DNA of 64,000 nucleotides from Caldithrix abyssi DSM 13497 (lineage in GTDB: Bacteria > Calditrichota > Calditrichia > Calditrichales > Calditrichaceae). Each line of letters starts with the position of its first letter. Positions within the stretch are counted from its first letter, which is position 1. The notes beneath the pieces are model-generated. The model made no database searches. It was not told where the DNA came from and worked only from the letters and a program-made list of their open reading frames with translations. Positions 50,998 through 61,578 of this stretch are shown here, one piece after another. A program made the translations under genes and the position numbers. The DNA is taken from positions 248,001 to 312,000 of the forward strand of contig NZ_CP018099.1 of NCBI RefSeq assembly GCF_001886815.1. The letters are read 5' to 3'.

Positions 50998-53805
50998 TTA
51001 AAAGAATAATTCAAATCCGAGGCGAATGTAACGGCCGGGAGAGTATGCCAGAGGCGTTCTGACGTAGCTGCCGTCGGCTTCGCGCCAGATTACAGAAGGA
51101 TCGCCTTTAATGGTCGGATCGTTTGGATCGCCCAGCTCATAGTATTGATTGTCGCCGATAAATCGGACATTATGTCGATCGTACACATTAAACACATCGA
51201 CAAATAAACGCATTCCGTAGCGCGCGCTAAACCGTAGTTCTTTCATCAGTTTTAAATCGAGGTTATGCGTGGCTGGCATCCGTTTGTCGTTGATGCGGTC
51301 TGTGCCGTAAGAAGAATAAGGTAAGCCGCTGCCGTATTTAAAAAGCATGCTGACCATCCAGTTACCAAAAGGATGGAAGGAACCAATAAGGGTTCCAAAG
51401 TCTTCCGGAGTTCTGAAATTTAAAATGGCGTTTACTGTGTGTGTTTGATCGAAGGACAAATAGTTCATACGTTTTACGGAATTCCATGAATTAGCCCCGC
51501 CCGAAGCGCTGGAGCTTCTTCCTTTGGCGATTGAATAAGTGTAGTTCAAATTGCCGCCAAAAAATTTGCCCATGCGTCTGGAAAAGGTAACTTCAAATCC
51601 TTTGGAATTGCCATAATCGGCATTCATGTAAACGTTCAATTCTCGGTCGCCGACGGAGCGGGCCACATATTTGTAGTAATTCATTAAATTGGTGATATCT
51701 TTGTAGTAACCGGTCAGCGTAATTTTGTAATCATTGCCGATTTGTTGCTCAACGCCAATTTCGTAAGCTACGGTTTTCTCCGGACTCAAATCAGGATTTC
51801 CTACATAATTGCCAACTTTGGTTAAGCTTTGCAGGTAGTGATTTCTATACAAAAAGTATCCGTCGGGTCGTTGGAAATAGTGGCCATACGTAAAATGTAA
51901 GATGCTCTTTTCTGTAATGGGATGAGAAATGCCGATACGCGGACTAAACTGATATTTGATAGAAGCTTTTTTAGGGTTTTGCAGAATGGGAATGCCGTCG
52001 GGCCCGACGGTGATGAAAGGATTGGCATAATCGGCAGGATAATAAATATCGTCATACAAACCATTGGGGTCAAAGGCGTCAAAGCGCAGGCCCACCAGGC
52101 CTATAATGCCCTGATATTCGATCTTATCCTGGATGTAAGCGCCAAAGTCCAGGCTGTTTTGCGTCCAAACGTCATAGCGATAAATTCCCACGCCCAGCGT
52201 CCAGCTGATGTTTTCGACCTTGGTGGTGTGGTAATCCAGCTGGACCCCGCCTTTTAACAGGTGGTTTGAGTTGATCTGACTAACCAGGTCGGCCTTTAAG
52301 GTTTGCGTCCACGATTTTTGATCGCGATATCCGGGATCGTCGCCGCGCAGCCACCAGAAATTATCTTCTCTTTCCCGATAAATGGGATGTGGGCCGGGTT
52401 TAGAAATATCCCACTCCAGGTCCTCGTTCCGGTCGCCGTCGCCGTCGCGGTCTTCAATATCGCGTGTGGCGTAGTGATAGTTGGAATAAAAAGAATTCAG
52501 TCGAATTTCATAAAACGTTTTGGCGCTAAGAGAGTGCGTCCATGTCAAATAAAAAAGATTGCTGGCCTGCTTATTGTGCCATAAATATTCTTGCATGCCG
52601 GCCATGTAATAGGTTTTAACGACATTATATGCGGTGGAATCGAACAAGCCGCTTTCGTTTTTGGTTTCAATTTTACCATATAAGTTTTTGTCAAATACGT
52701 AGCGGTAAACTTCGAGCGTATCGGTGCCGGAGCGTACGCCTTTGTAGTAGGTGTCTTTTTGATAATTAGGGCCGGGGCCGTATTTGGATGCGGGGAAATA
52801 AAAATTGTCCCACTCGTTTCGGTTGATTACCGTACCCACGGAGAGTTTCAGGTTGGGAGAAAATTTAAAAGTAAGTTTTCCTTGATAGTTTTGTTTATAA
52901 CTATTTTCATTCGGGTAAAAGCCTTGATTTTGATCGATGATTTGTGCCGAGGCAGAAAAGGAAATTTTGTTTTTATAAAGGGGCCCTGTTATGCTTCCTT
53001 CATAGTAATTTTCCAGTGGCTGCAAAAGTTTGAAGCGATAGCCGTGTTCCGTAAAAGAAGTGGTTGCGCCAAAGCCGGGCTTGGCCGAAAAGCGTAATCT
53101 TCCGGAGAAATCTTTCGAGCCTTCTTTTAACGCAAGGTTTAAAATACCGGATTGCACGTTACCATATTCGGCGCTGAACCCGCCCAGCGATACCTCCATC
53201 TGTTCGATGCCTAATTTGGGCACATCGCTGGTAAAGCCGCCAAAGCTGCCGGAATAGGTGCCGGCCGGGTCTCTTACCGGAATGCCATCGATTAATACCA
53301 GTACTTCTCCGGCTCTACCGCCACGAAAGTGTGTGCCAACGACGCCAGGTTGAAACTGAGCCGCTTCCTTAAAAGAAGTAATCGGTTGCAGTTCCATATC
53401 CTGAGAAGAAACAAAGTGGCGGGTAGAAACCTCATCCTTGCGAATCATGGGCCTTGAGGCAATCACCGTTATGGCTTCGGATGTTTCAAGGGTCGTTTCT
53501 TCCATTTTGATATCGATACGCGTGGTAAGATCTACATTAACTACGACCTCGTTTACCACAACGTTTTTGTAGCCCACAAAAGAAGCCTCTAAAGTGTAGG
53601 TGCCGGGGGGGATGTTAAGAATGACGTAATAGCCCTGCATATCGCTGGCAGCCCCCATGGAAGTTCCTTTTAAAATGACATTAACTCCAGGAAGTGGCTC
53701 GCCAGTGGTGGCATCAGTGATAATTCCGGCTATTTTTCCCGTCACACCTGCCAACAGGAGGTGCGGGAGGAAAAATAGAAACATTAAAGGTAAAAAACGC
53801 TTCAT
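50998..53805 (-). CDS. TonB-dependent outer-membrane receptor with carboxypeptidase-regulatory-like domain
   Basis: 935 residues. Signal peptide (MKRFLPLMFLFFLPHLLLAG), a CarboxypepD_reg-like domain (GKIAGIITDATTGEPLPGVN, YVILNIPPGTYTLEASFVGY; about 22-110), a plug domain with EVLVLIDGIPVRDP and GFSAEYGNVQSGILNLALKE, and a 22-strand barrel ending in GRYIRLGFELFF. It is first in the leftward operon. The substrate (glycan, peptide or chelate) is not visible from the sequence; the linked M28 peptidase suggests peptides. The start has GGAGG 6 nt upstream on the minus strand. Confidence 0.85.
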   Translation of the reverse strand: MKRFLPLMFLFFLPHLLLAGVTGKIAGIITDATTGEPLPGVNVILKGTSMGAASDMQGYYVILNIPPGTYTLEASFVGYKNVVVNEVVVNVDLTTRIDIKMEETTLETSEAITVIASRPMIRKDEVSTRHFVSSQDMELQPITSFKEAAQFQPGVVGTHFRGGRAGEVLVLIDGIPVRDPAGTYSGSFGGFTSDVPKLGIEQMEVSLGGFSAEYGNVQSGILNLALKEGSKDFSGRLRFSAKPGFGATTSFTEHGYRFKLLQPLENYYEGSITGPLYKNKISFSASAQIIDQNQGFYPNENSYKQNYQGKLTFKFSPNLKLSVGTVINRNEWDNFYFPASKYGPGPNYQKDTYYKGVRSGTDTLEVYRYVFDKNLYGKIETKNESGLFDSTAYNVVKTYYMAGMQEYLWHNKQASNLFYLTWTHSLSAKTFYEIRLNSFYSNYHYATRDIEDRDGDGDRNEDLEWDISKPGPHPIYREREDNFWWLRGDDPGYRDQKSWTQTLKADLVSQINSNHLLKGGVQLDYHTTKVENISWTLGVGIYRYDVWTQNSLDFGAYIQDKIEYQGIIGLVGLRFDAFDPNGLYDDIYYPADYANPFITVGPDGIPILQNPKKASIKYQFSPRIGISHPITEKSILHFTYGHYFQRPDGYFLYRNHYLQSLTKVGNYVGNPDLSPEKTVAYEIGVEQQIGNDYKITLTGYYKDITNLMNYYKYVARSVGDRELNVYMNADYGNSKGFEVTFSRRMGKFFGGNLNYTYSIAKGRSSSASGGANSWNSVKRMNYLSFDQTHTVNAILNFRTPEDFGTLIGSFHPFGNWMVSMLFKYGSGLPYSSYGTDRINDKRMPATHNLDLKLMKELRFSARYGMRLFVDVFNVYDRHNVRFIGDNQYYELGDPNDPTIKGDPSVIWREADGSYVRTPLAYSPGRYIRLGFELFF

Positions 53806-54232
53806 GAAGCCCTCCGTATTTAATTTGTGTAAGATAAATACAAAATGCCAAAAAGTACGCCTGTTGCCGCCCTCCTTTCTTTCTTAATAAACTCGAAATG
53901 ATAAGAAATGCAATCACTTTAAAAAATAAACATATTTTAATCCAATTACAAGACAGATTGTTAAGAAGGTCAACATACTTTCTGGAAACGGTATAAAATT
54001 TAACGAATATTGTTTTGTCTAATTGTTGTAAAGTTAATTAGTTAGATATATTAACTAAATAATTGCTATTAAAAGTATACTTTTTTTGTTGAAATTGTGG
54101 TAAATTTTTAATATAATTTATTCAGTGAAATTAGCGTTATGTTTTGGGGGGTTTGTTTGGAATGTTGTCAAACCCGTTTTCCCCATTAAAAATATTCTAT
54201 GGCTTTTATATAAGCTCAAGGAGTTTGGTTGT
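53806..54232. promoter_or_regulatory. Divergent control region of the two outer-membrane operons
   Basis: 427 bp between two TonB-dependent receptor genes. Bases 53,880-54,120 are very AT-rich with repeated TTAGTTA-like motifs (around 54034-54060: AATTAGTTAG and TTAACTAA). Both operons must start here. Ribosome sites AAGGAG (54219-54224) and GGAGG (minus strand, near 53813) are clear, but no promoter can be named with confidence. Confidence 0.5.
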
Positions 54233-57200
54233 ATGAAATACCTGCGATTTATCTCCATTATCCTCATCATTTTTTTTGTAAATAGTTTGTGGGCCGGCAC
54301 AACAGGTAAGATTACAGGACAGGTTAAAGATGCCAGGTCGGGCGAGCCTCTGCCAGGTGTGAACGTAGTTGTTGAGGGAACGGCCCTTGGCGCATCTACC
54401 GATCTGGAAGGTTATTATGTGATAACCAATATCCCCCCCGGTATGTATTCTCTTACCTTTTCAATGGTTGGTTATGCCGCACATAAAGTGACTGGTGTGC
54501 GTGTAAATATTGATCAAACCACGGTGATTAACGCCAAGCTGCAAGAACAGGTTCTGGAAGGGGAAGAGATTGTGGTTGTAGCCACCCGTCCTGTGGTAGA
54601 AAAAGATGTGGCGGCCAGCAGAGCCAATATTTCCAGCGAGGAGATCAAGGCCATTCCTGTTGTGAATGTGAGCAGCGTTGTTGGATTGCAGGCAGGAATT
54701 GAAGGGTTGTCGATTCGTGGTGGCGGATTAAGCGAAGTGGCTTTTGTAATGGACGGCATCACCCTGCGAAATGAACGCGACAACTCTCCGTTTACCGGTA
54801 TTAGTTTAACCGCTGTGGAAGAAATGCAGGTTCAGGCCGGCGGTTTTAGCGCAGAATATGGTAATATTCGTTCAGGTGTGGTAAACGTGGTGACCAAAGA
54901 GGGTAAAAAGGATCGTTACTCGGTGGCCTTTCTGGGACGTTATCGCGCGCCTGCGCCCAAGCATTTTGGGCATTCACCCAACTCACCCGAATCGTACTGG
55001 ATTCGTCCTTACGTGGATGACGCCGTTTGCTGGACGGGCACCAGGAATGGTAACTGGGATTATTACACCCAGCGTCAGTACCCGGAATTTAAAGGCTGGA
55101 ATCAAATCTCTTTCGAAACGTTGCAAAATGATGATCCCAATGATGATTTAACGCCGGAAGCCGCCCAGCAGGTTTTTCTGTTTCAACATCGGCGTCAGCT
55201 CGATATTCAGATTCCTGATTATGTAGGTGATTTTAGTTTTGGCGGCCCCGTCCCGGTTATCAGTAAAGATCTTGGTAACCTCCGTTTCTATAGTTCTTTT
55301 AGAAAAACGCAGGATGCCTATCTGATCCCTTTGCAGGACGACGCATACAGAACCTGGACTTTCCAAACCAAGGTGACCTCTGATGTAGGCAGCGGTAAAA
55401 AACTGATGTTTAGCGGCCTTTTAGGACGCGAAACAGGCGTCGACCGTTTTCGCGATGGCACGCCTGGTATGTTTACCGCTTCATGGCAAATCGGGCGGGA
55501 GTTAAGCAACGGACCCAAATACATCGACGCCCGTATGTTTGCCACCGATTACTGGGGACCGGCCAGAACAGACTATAAAAACCTGGGCGTTAAATGGACG
55601 CACGCCCTTGACGAAAAGACCTTTTATGAAGCCAGTTTCAGCATTTTTCGTTCCGAATATCATAAAGGTATAGGGCGATATCGTGATCGTACCAAAAAAT
55701 ATCTATTCGGAAATAACTACTATATCGACGAGGGACCATTTGGTTTTGAACCGATGTCTGTGGCCGGAATTAACGGAATGAGAATGGGCGCCGGTTTTAG
55801 CAACGCACGCGATAGCAGTAAAGTTACCACCTATTCGCTTAATCTTGATTATACCAAACAGATCAACCGTTTCAATAATATTAAGGTCGGCGGCGAGTTT
55901 GTTTTGACGCATAGTCAGGTCAATTATGGGCGCTACGACGAATTTTTACCGTCGGCAAACACTCAGACCAAATGGGATCGTAAGCCGGTACGGGGCGCAC
56001 TTTATATTCAGGATAAGCTGGAGTTCGAGGGCATGATTGCCACCATAGGCGTGCGTATGGATTATTTTCATGCCGGCGGCGAGTGGTATGATCTGGAATC
56101 CAATCCTTACAACCCTGCAATTAATTTGCTGGTTGATGAAAATGTTTCGGGGCTTGACAGCCTGTTGCCCTCAAAGCCAACCAAGCACTTGTTTACTTTC
56201 AGCCCGCGTCTGGCTATTGCCTTTCCAGTAACGGAAAACAGTAAGCTCTATTTTAACTACGGCCATTTTCGTCAGTTGCCGCAACCGGAAGATTTGTTTG
56301 TTTTAAGAGAGAATAGCTTTTTAAACCAGATTACGCGGGTGGGTAACCCCAATAGCGAGTTGCAAAAAACCGTGGCCTACGAATTGGGCTATGAACATAA
56401 TATTTTGAATCAGTTTTTAGTCCGTGCCGCAGGTTATTACAAAGACATCACTTTGCAACCTACATTGGTACTGTATGAAAACCTGGACGGTTCGGTCAGC
56501 TATTATCGCCAGGAGCCGAACAATTACGAAGATATCCGAGGCTTTGAAATCACCATCAATAAAAATCGCGGTCGATGGGTAAGAGGTTTTGTAAACTACA
56601 CCTATATGGTTAGCACCTATGGTTATTTTGGTTATGGCCGTTATTACGAAAACCCGGCGCAGCAAAGACAGTATGAAGTAACCACCTCGTTCTACTACCA
56701 AACCAAGCCAAAGCCGCGGCCTTATGCCAGAGCAAATCTCGACTTTTTTACGCCGCAGGAGTTCGGACCGAAAATTGTTGGCTTTCAACCGTTGTCCGAT
56801 ATTAATATCAACATTCTGGCTAACTGGAAAGCCGGTCGTTACGAAACATGGGCTGGCGGTGGAAATATTCCGGGACTTTTTGCCAATGTGCAATGGGTAG
56901 ATTACCTGAATTTTGATCTTCGTATCAGAAAAAATTTCAGGATTAAAAACTTTGGCAACCTGGAATTTTTTGTTGATATCTCCAACGTATTCAACTACAA
57001 ATATATGACGGATTACGGATTTGTCGATGGCCAGGACAAACGCGATTACATGAAATCATTACACCTTCCCGCATCCACGGAAGGCGTGGATCAATTCGGC
57101 TACTACAATATTCCTGGAAATGATAAACCTGGCGTTTATCGCCGGCCTGGAATTAAATTCGTACCCATTGAAGTTTATGACTCCATGGACTTTTTGCCGC

Positions 57201-57412
57201 AGGAGGGTAATCCAAATTATCTTTACTACACCAAAGATGGCGGACAATACTATAAATATGATGCGGAACAGGGCGCCTATGTCCAGGATAAAAAATACAC
57301 GGATTGGGTGCTGAATAATAAAGCGTATATCGATATGCCAAACCAACAGTACTTAACATTTTTGAATCCAAGAGATGTGTTTTTTGGAATTCGATTTTCA
57401 TTTGAGTTATAA
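54233..57412 (+). CDS. TonB-dependent outer-membrane receptor (right operon, first copy)
   Basis: 1059 residues from the ATG at 54233 with AAGGAG upstream; the 36-codon extension to 54125 lacks a ribosome site and hides the signal peptide. CarboxypepD_reg-like domain (TGKITGQVKDARSGEPLPGV, YYVITNIPPGMYSLTFSMVG; about 22-115), plug with VAFVMDGITLRNERDN and GFSAEYGNIRSGVVNVVTKE, and a barrel ending in RDVFFGIRFSFEL. It shares WTGTRNGNWDYYTQRQYPEF and DDLTPEAAQQVF with the receptor at 61579, so those two are tandem duplicates. It opens an operon with a lipoprotein, FN3/T9SS-type protein and PorV-like protein. Substrate unknown. Confidence 0.85.
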   Translation: MKYLRFISIILIIFFVNSLWAGTTGKITGQVKDARSGEPLPGVNVVVEGTALGASTDLEGYYVITNIPPGMYSLTFSMVGYAAHKVTGVRVNIDQTTVINAKLQEQVLEGEEIVVVATRPVVEKDVAASRANISSEEIKAIPVVNVSSVVGLQAGIEGLSIRGGGLSEVAFVMDGITLRNERDNSPFTGISLTAVEEMQVQAGGFSAEYGNIRSGVVNVVTKEGKKDRYSVAFLGRYRAPAPKHFGHSPNSPESYWIRPYVDDAVCWTGTRNGNWDYYTQRQYPEFKGWNQISFETLQNDDPNDDLTPEAAQQVFLFQHRRQLDIQIPDYVGDFSFGGPVPVISKDLGNLRFYSSFRKTQDAYLIPLQDDAYRTWTFQTKVTSDVGSGKKLMFSGLLGRETGVDRFRDGTPGMFTASWQIGRELSNGPKYIDARMFATDYWGPARTDYKNLGVKWTHALDEKTFYEASFSIFRSEYHKGIGRYRDRTKKYLFGNNYYIDEGPFGFEPMSVAGINGMRMGAGFSNARDSSKVTTYSLNLDYTKQINRFNNIKVGGEFVLTHSQVNYGRYDEFLPSANTQTKWDRKPVRGALYIQDKLEFEGMIATIGVRMDYFHAGGEWYDLESNPYNPAINLLVDENVSGLDSLLPSKPTKHLFTFSPRLAIAFPVTENSKLYFNYGHFRQLPQPEDLFVLRENSFLNQITRVGNPNSELQKTVAYELGYEHNILNQFLVRAAGYYKDITLQPTLVLYENLDGSVSYYRQEPNNYEDIRGFEITINKNRGRWVRGFVNYTYMVSTYGYFGYGRYYENPAQQRQYEVTTSFYYQTKPKPRPYARANLDFFTPQEFGPKIVGFQPLSDININILANWKAGRYETWAGGGNIPGLFANVQWVDYLNFDLRIRKNFRIKNFGNLEFFVDISNVFNYKYMTDYGFVDGQDKRDYMKSLHLPASTEGVDQFGYYNIPGNDKPGVYRRPGIKFVPIEVYDSMDFLPQEGNPNYLYYTKDGGQYYKYDAEQGAYVQDKKYTDWVLNNKAYIDMPNQQYLTFLNPRDVFFGIRFSFEL

Positions 57413-57432
57413 AAAAAGAGGAAGCAAAATTG

Positions 57433-58371
57433 ATGAATCGGGTAAGTTTTTTCACTAAAATAATTGTATTAATGATCGTTTTTACAATGGTATTAGCTTG
57501 CCAGGAGAACGATCTGTTAAGCCCTGATGAACAACAGACCTCGTTAAAAATGAATTTATATGGACTTCAGCCACCGGCGCCAAATGCGCGTTACGTTTTA
57601 TGGGCTGTTTACGATAGCGCTAAAATTGAACTCTACGCGCAAATTGATTCTTTTAAGATCAATGATGCCGGGCAGTTGCTGGATATGGATTATAACTTGA
57701 ATCTGGGCGTTCTGCAAAAAATGCATACGTTGTTGGTCACCATGGAAACGGAAGATTCTTTGACTCATCCTGGCAGCTACTCCGTATTGGCCGCCAAAAT
57801 TAAGGCAAACCAGGCCGCTTTTTCCATAGGAGACGATTATATCCTGAAATTTGATGTGGCGGCGGCCACAGATACCTTTCAGGTGGTGAAGGCTGAAAAT
57901 TCAGACAAAATTGTTGGCATCTGGTTTGTAAAAGGCGATTCTATATATGAGCCAGGGATTGAATTACCTGAGGCCGTTGGTTTGTGGAAATATACCTCGT
58001 ATATCGTTAAGGATGGTAAACGATACGATATGGGGTCTTTTACATCGCCCGATAAGCCGGACGATTCGAACGTTTATGGAGAGGCAAGTTTTCCATATCC
58101 TGGAGAAAACTTCTTAAAAGATCCGGAGACAGGTGAAGACCTGGATATTGATCTAAGAGGCGCTGAGGTTTATGTGGAAATTTTACCCCCGGCGATCAGA
58201 TATGACGCAGACGGCGATGGTGAAAGAGAATCCTATCCTCCGTTCCAGTTAATTATGTTTAAGGGACAAATTCCACAGGATGCCCAACCCGGCGTAGAGT
58301 ATGCGCTGGAGAACAACAGCGCAACTTTCCCTGGCGGGTCGGTGGAAATAAACATCAACTTGTTCAAATAA
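57433..58371 (+). CDS. Lipoprotein accompanying the receptor (hypothetical)
   Basis: 312 residues from the ATG at 57433 (RBS AAGAGG). Lipobox IVFTMVLAC (Cys about 25) marks a type II signal. The body is beta-rich with a DADGDGERESYPP calcium-binding-like loop (about 258-270) and the repeated aromatic pattern of small beta sandwiches (FKINDAGQLLDMDYNLNLG). It lies between the receptor and the FN3/T9SS-type gene, the place of a SusD-type partner, but the helical TPR architecture of SusD is absent, so it is not SusD. Surface capture or handling of a ligand is a guess from position. Confidence 0.55.
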   Translation: MNRVSFFTKIIVLMIVFTMVLACQENDLLSPDEQQTSLKMNLYGLQPPAPNARYVLWAVYDSAKIELYAQIDSFKINDAGQLLDMDYNLNLGVLQKMHTLLVTMETEDSLTHPGSYSVLAAKIKANQAAFSIGDDYILKFDVAAATDTFQVVKAENSDKIVGIWFVKGDSIYEPGIELPEAVGLWKYTSYIVKDGKRYDMGSFTSPDKPDDSNVYGEASFPYPGENFLKDPETGEDLDIDLRGAEVYVEILPPAIRYDADGDGERESYPPFQLIMFKGQIPQDAQPGVEYALENNSATFPGGSVEININLFK

Positions 58372-58390
58372 ATGCGACATGGGGAATCTT

Positions 58391-60523
58391 ATGAATCGTA
58401 ATTTGATTAAATGGCAATTGTTAATAACCATATTGCTTGGCGTCTTAATCTTGCCGCAAACCTTAATGGCTCAAAAATATAAATGGCTGGCCGCCGGTTC
58501 CTTTCATAACTGGTTCTCAGAGATGGGATGCGAAATTGAGGTGGGGCGTTCTTCTTCCGCCAATCAGCAGGACGGCGCGCAATGGCCTGCTATTTTACCT
58601 TACCAGGACATTCAGGCTGCCAAGGGGTTCTGGATCGGTTGTAGAAATTTTACCGATGAGCGCGGCGATTTTTATGAGTATAAACTGGTGACGGTTGGGC
58701 CAAGGTCAAAAGGTTTTGGAGAGTTTTATCCGCAAAAGCTGGAACTGGTTTCTCGCTTTTCAAAGCCCACCGTGTTTGTGGATGGGATTTTGACCTACGA
58801 AAAAAATATCGAAATTGACCGCATCGACGAAACTATCGCTCCTGATATGATGGTTGTTAATGTGACCAACACCCTGCTGGGGCTGACCATGGAGCGTAAG
58901 ATCATGCAGTTTTCCACGCCAGGCCATGATAATTACATGATTATGGAATACACTTTTACCAATACAGGTAACATCGATAATGACGATGAAATTGAGCTGC
59001 CGAACAACACTCTGGAAGATGTCTGGTTTTTCTATCAATACCGATGGGCGCCCTGCTTTCAGACGCGTTACATTATCGGCAACGGAACCGGTTGGGGCAT
59101 GAACACCATGCACGACTGGGTAGGCGACGGGCTGGATGATGTATATGGCGTTCCTCAGGAATACAGGGAGTACAATGGTAAAAAGCTACGTGCTGTGTGG
59201 GCATGGCATGGATATTTTCCGGATAAAGTGGTAAGTTATGACAATATTGGCGGACCGATCTGGCGTCCTTTTGCGCCCTATGTGGCCGATTATGATACCA
59301 TTGGTCGGCTGGGAGCTACGCAATTTATTGGCGCGTTAACCTTACATGCAGACAAATCGACTACCGATAAATCGGACGATCCGGAGCAGCCGAGGACCAC
59401 CGGCTGGTATGGTTCGGACCTGCCCGAAACGGGCCCCAACAGCGATCCGTACAATGTTCAGGAAATGCAAAAGCGTTACAACTGGGCGCAATATGGACAT
59501 ATGAATCCGCGCCATGCCTGGGCCGTTGTGCCAAGTGGAAAGTTTGAAACGCAAAAAACAGGCGCCAATATCGATGTAGGCGCGCCCAGATCAGGAAAAC
59601 CCGGCGGTTTTTCGGCTGGCGCCGGATATGGGCCTTATACCATCGGGCCGGGAGAAAGCATTCGTATTGTGATTGTTGAGGCCGTTAATGGATTAAGCAC
59701 CAGGAAGGCCATCGAAATCGGCCAGCTGCATAAACGAGGCTTTATCGATGATGTAACCAAAAACAGATGGGTTTTATCGGGTAAGGACTCTTTATTTAAA
59801 ACATTTCGAAACGCCATTGATAATTATCTCTCTGGTTATCAGATTGAACGTCCGCCCAAGCCACCCAAAGTGTTCAATGTGGTTGGCGGCGGCGATCGCA
59901 TCAAATTAAACTGGGAAGTGTTTGACGAAGAAAACTTGAAAGGCTTTCGTATCTACCGTATGCGCGGACAATACAACAACCCCTTGCAAGAGCCTGTATT
60001 GATCGCAGAACTGGATAACACGGCGCGAAGCTTTGACGATTTGACTCCCGTACGCGGAGTGGCCTATTATTATTACATTCAATCGGTTGGCCTGAACGGT
60101 CTTGCCAGTAGCCGTTACTGGACGCAAACCTACGATCCGGCCTTTTTGAAACGACCGCAGGGCACGCGTCTGGATCAGATCAGGGTGGCGCCCAACCCAT
60201 ACATCATCTCCGCGGAAGAGGGCCGTTTACGCTTCCCGGGCAGCGGCACCAGAGAAACAGATAAGCTGGCATTCTTTAATATTCCCGGCCAGTGTACCAT
60301 CAAAATTTACACTGAAACCGGTGAATTAATAAAGACCATTGAACACAACGACGGCAGCGGAGACGAATTCTGGTACGCCACGACCTCTTCCAATCAGGTT
60401 GTGGTGAGCGGCGTATATATTGCCGTCATCGAAGTAACACAAGATATTTATGATAATCAGACCGGAGAGCTCCTTTTCAAAAAAGGGGACAAAAAGACGT
60501 TAAAATTTGTAGTAATTCGTTAA
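58391..60523 (+). CDS. Secreted FN3-containing protein with T9SS-like C-terminus (right operon paralogue)
   Basis: 710 residues from the ATG at 58391 (GGGGA 5 nt upstream; an ATG at 58379 lacks one). Signal peptide (NLIKWQLLITILLGVLILPQ), a beta N-terminal region with repeated aromatic strands, a central domain with TDERGDFYEYKLVTVGPRSK, an FN3 domain (about 500-605, GGGDRIKLNWEVFDEENLKG), and the C-terminal region RVAPNPYIISAEEGRLRFPG, ending KKTLKFVVIR. Same layout and gene order as 48956-50971, with 18 bp between it and the lipoprotein gene. Probably exported to the surface by T9SS. Function unknown. Confidence 0.75.
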   Translation: MNRNLIKWQLLITILLGVLILPQTLMAQKYKWLAAGSFHNWFSEMGCEIEVGRSSSANQQDGAQWPAILPYQDIQAAKGFWIGCRNFTDERGDFYEYKLVTVGPRSKGFGEFYPQKLELVSRFSKPTVFVDGILTYEKNIEIDRIDETIAPDMMVVNVTNTLLGLTMERKIMQFSTPGHDNYMIMEYTFTNTGNIDNDDEIELPNNTLEDVWFFYQYRWAPCFQTRYIIGNGTGWGMNTMHDWVGDGLDDVYGVPQEYREYNGKKLRAVWAWHGYFPDKVVSYDNIGGPIWRPFAPYVADYDTIGRLGATQFIGALTLHADKSTTDKSDDPEQPRTTGWYGSDLPETGPNSDPYNVQEMQKRYNWAQYGHMNPRHAWAVVPSGKFETQKTGANIDVGAPRSGKPGGFSAGAGYGPYTIGPGESIRIVIVEAVNGLSTRKAIEIGQLHKRGFIDDVTKNRWVLSGKDSLFKTFRNAIDNYLSGYQIERPPKPPKVFNVVGGGDRIKLNWEVFDEENLKGFRIYRMRGQYNNPLQEPVLIAELDNTARSFDDLTPVRGVAYYYYIQSVGLNGLASSRYWTQTYDPAFLKRPQGTRLDQIRVAPNPYIISAEEGRLRFPGSGTRETDKLAFFNIPGQCTIKIYTETGELIKTIEHNDGSGDEFWYATTSSNQVVVSGVYIAVIEVTQDIYDNQTGELLFKKGDKKTLKFVVIR

Positions 60524-60543
60524 TTTAAAGAATGGGTAGCATA

Positions 60544-61557
60544 ATGAGAACGATCCTGAAAATAGTATTGATCGCTTCTTTTCTTACAATACTTTTTGAA
60601 AATCCGCTGAATGCCGGCAATCGTAAACTGGCTCAGTCGGGATTCAAATTCCTGAGCGTGTCGGTTGATGCGCGTTCCAGCGCTTTGAGCGGCGCGTTAA
60701 CCTCGCTGGAAAGCAGATCAACCGCTTTATTTTACAATCCTGCTTCCATGTCGCGCATGGACTATATGTTTGATTTTTCTCTAGGGCAGGTAAACTGGAT
60801 CGCAGATATTCGCTATCTTTATGGCGCAGCTGCCTATCGCCCTATGAACGGCACTTTCGGTGTGTTTGGCGTTAGCTTTGTTTCTGTCGATTACGGAGCC
60901 ATGCGAAGCACTATATTGGCCAACAATGAACAGGGATTTCTGGATATCGGCGAATTTTCACCGTTTGCCTACGCGCTTGGGTTTGGCTACGCTAAGTCTT
61001 TAACCAATAAGTTTTCGGTTGGCGGGCAAATTAAATATGCCTTCCAGGACCTGGGCGGCGGTGTGGTTGGCTTTGGGGCGGATGAATCGCCGCAGACAAA
61101 AAAATTTAATGTGGGCGTTCTGGCTTTCGATTTTGGCATTCTTTATAAAACTGGATATAAAAGTCTGATGTTTGGAATGAATATCCGAAATTTTTCGCAG
61201 GAAATCGAATACCTTGAAGAATCCTTTCAATTGCCTCTGAATTTTGAAATGGGCATTTCTATGAATGTGCTCGATTTTACAGAGATGGATACTGAAAATC
61301 ACAAACTGCTGGTTTCGATTGACGCCACCCATCCCAGAGACTATCCCGAACAATTAGACATGGGAGTTGAGTATGTTTTTCAGAAAACCCTTGCTTTGCG
61401 GATGGGCTACACCACGCCCACGGATGAACAGGGCGTTAGTTTTGGCGTTGGTTTCTCGCCGACGGTCTCCGGGATGAATATGGTTCTCGATTACGCTTAT
61501 ACACCGTTTGGAATTTTTAACGACGTGCATCGTTTTTCATTCAATGTTTCTTTTTAA
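60544..61557 (+). CDS. PorV/PorQ-like outer-membrane barrel protein (right operon)
   Basis: 337 residues from the ATG at 60544; an ATG at 60532 is also possible. Signal peptide (MRTILKIVLIASFLTILFEN), then QSGFKFLSVSVDARSSALSG and STALFYNPASMSRMDYMF, the opening of the PorV/PorQ family, beta strands throughout and a C-terminal HRFSFNVSF with terminal Phe. It occupies the same place after the FN3/T9SS-type gene as the protein at 47940-48932. 20 bp separate its stop from the start of the next receptor gene. Confidence 0.8.
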   Translation: MRTILKIVLIASFLTILFENPLNAGNRKLAQSGFKFLSVSVDARSSALSGALTSLESRSTALFYNPASMSRMDYMFDFSLGQVNWIADIRYLYGAAAYRPMNGTFGVFGVSFVSVDYGAMRSTILANNEQGFLDIGEFSPFAYALGFGYAKSLTNKFSVGGQIKYAFQDLGGGVVGFGADESPQTKKFNVGVLAFDFGILYKTGYKSLMFGMNIRNFSQEIEYLEESFQLPLNFEMGISMNVLDFTEMDTENHKLLVSIDATHPRDYPEQLDMGVEYVFQKTLALRMGYTTPTDEQGVSFGVGFSPTVSGMNMVLDYAYTPFGIFNDVHRFSFNVSF

Positions 61558-61578
61558 AAAATATAATGAAGAAGAGCT

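Noticed and set aside
57433-58371. SusD-like partner of the TonB receptor
   Set aside because: It has a lipobox and the right position but is predicted beta-rich and shorter, without the helical TPR features of SusD.
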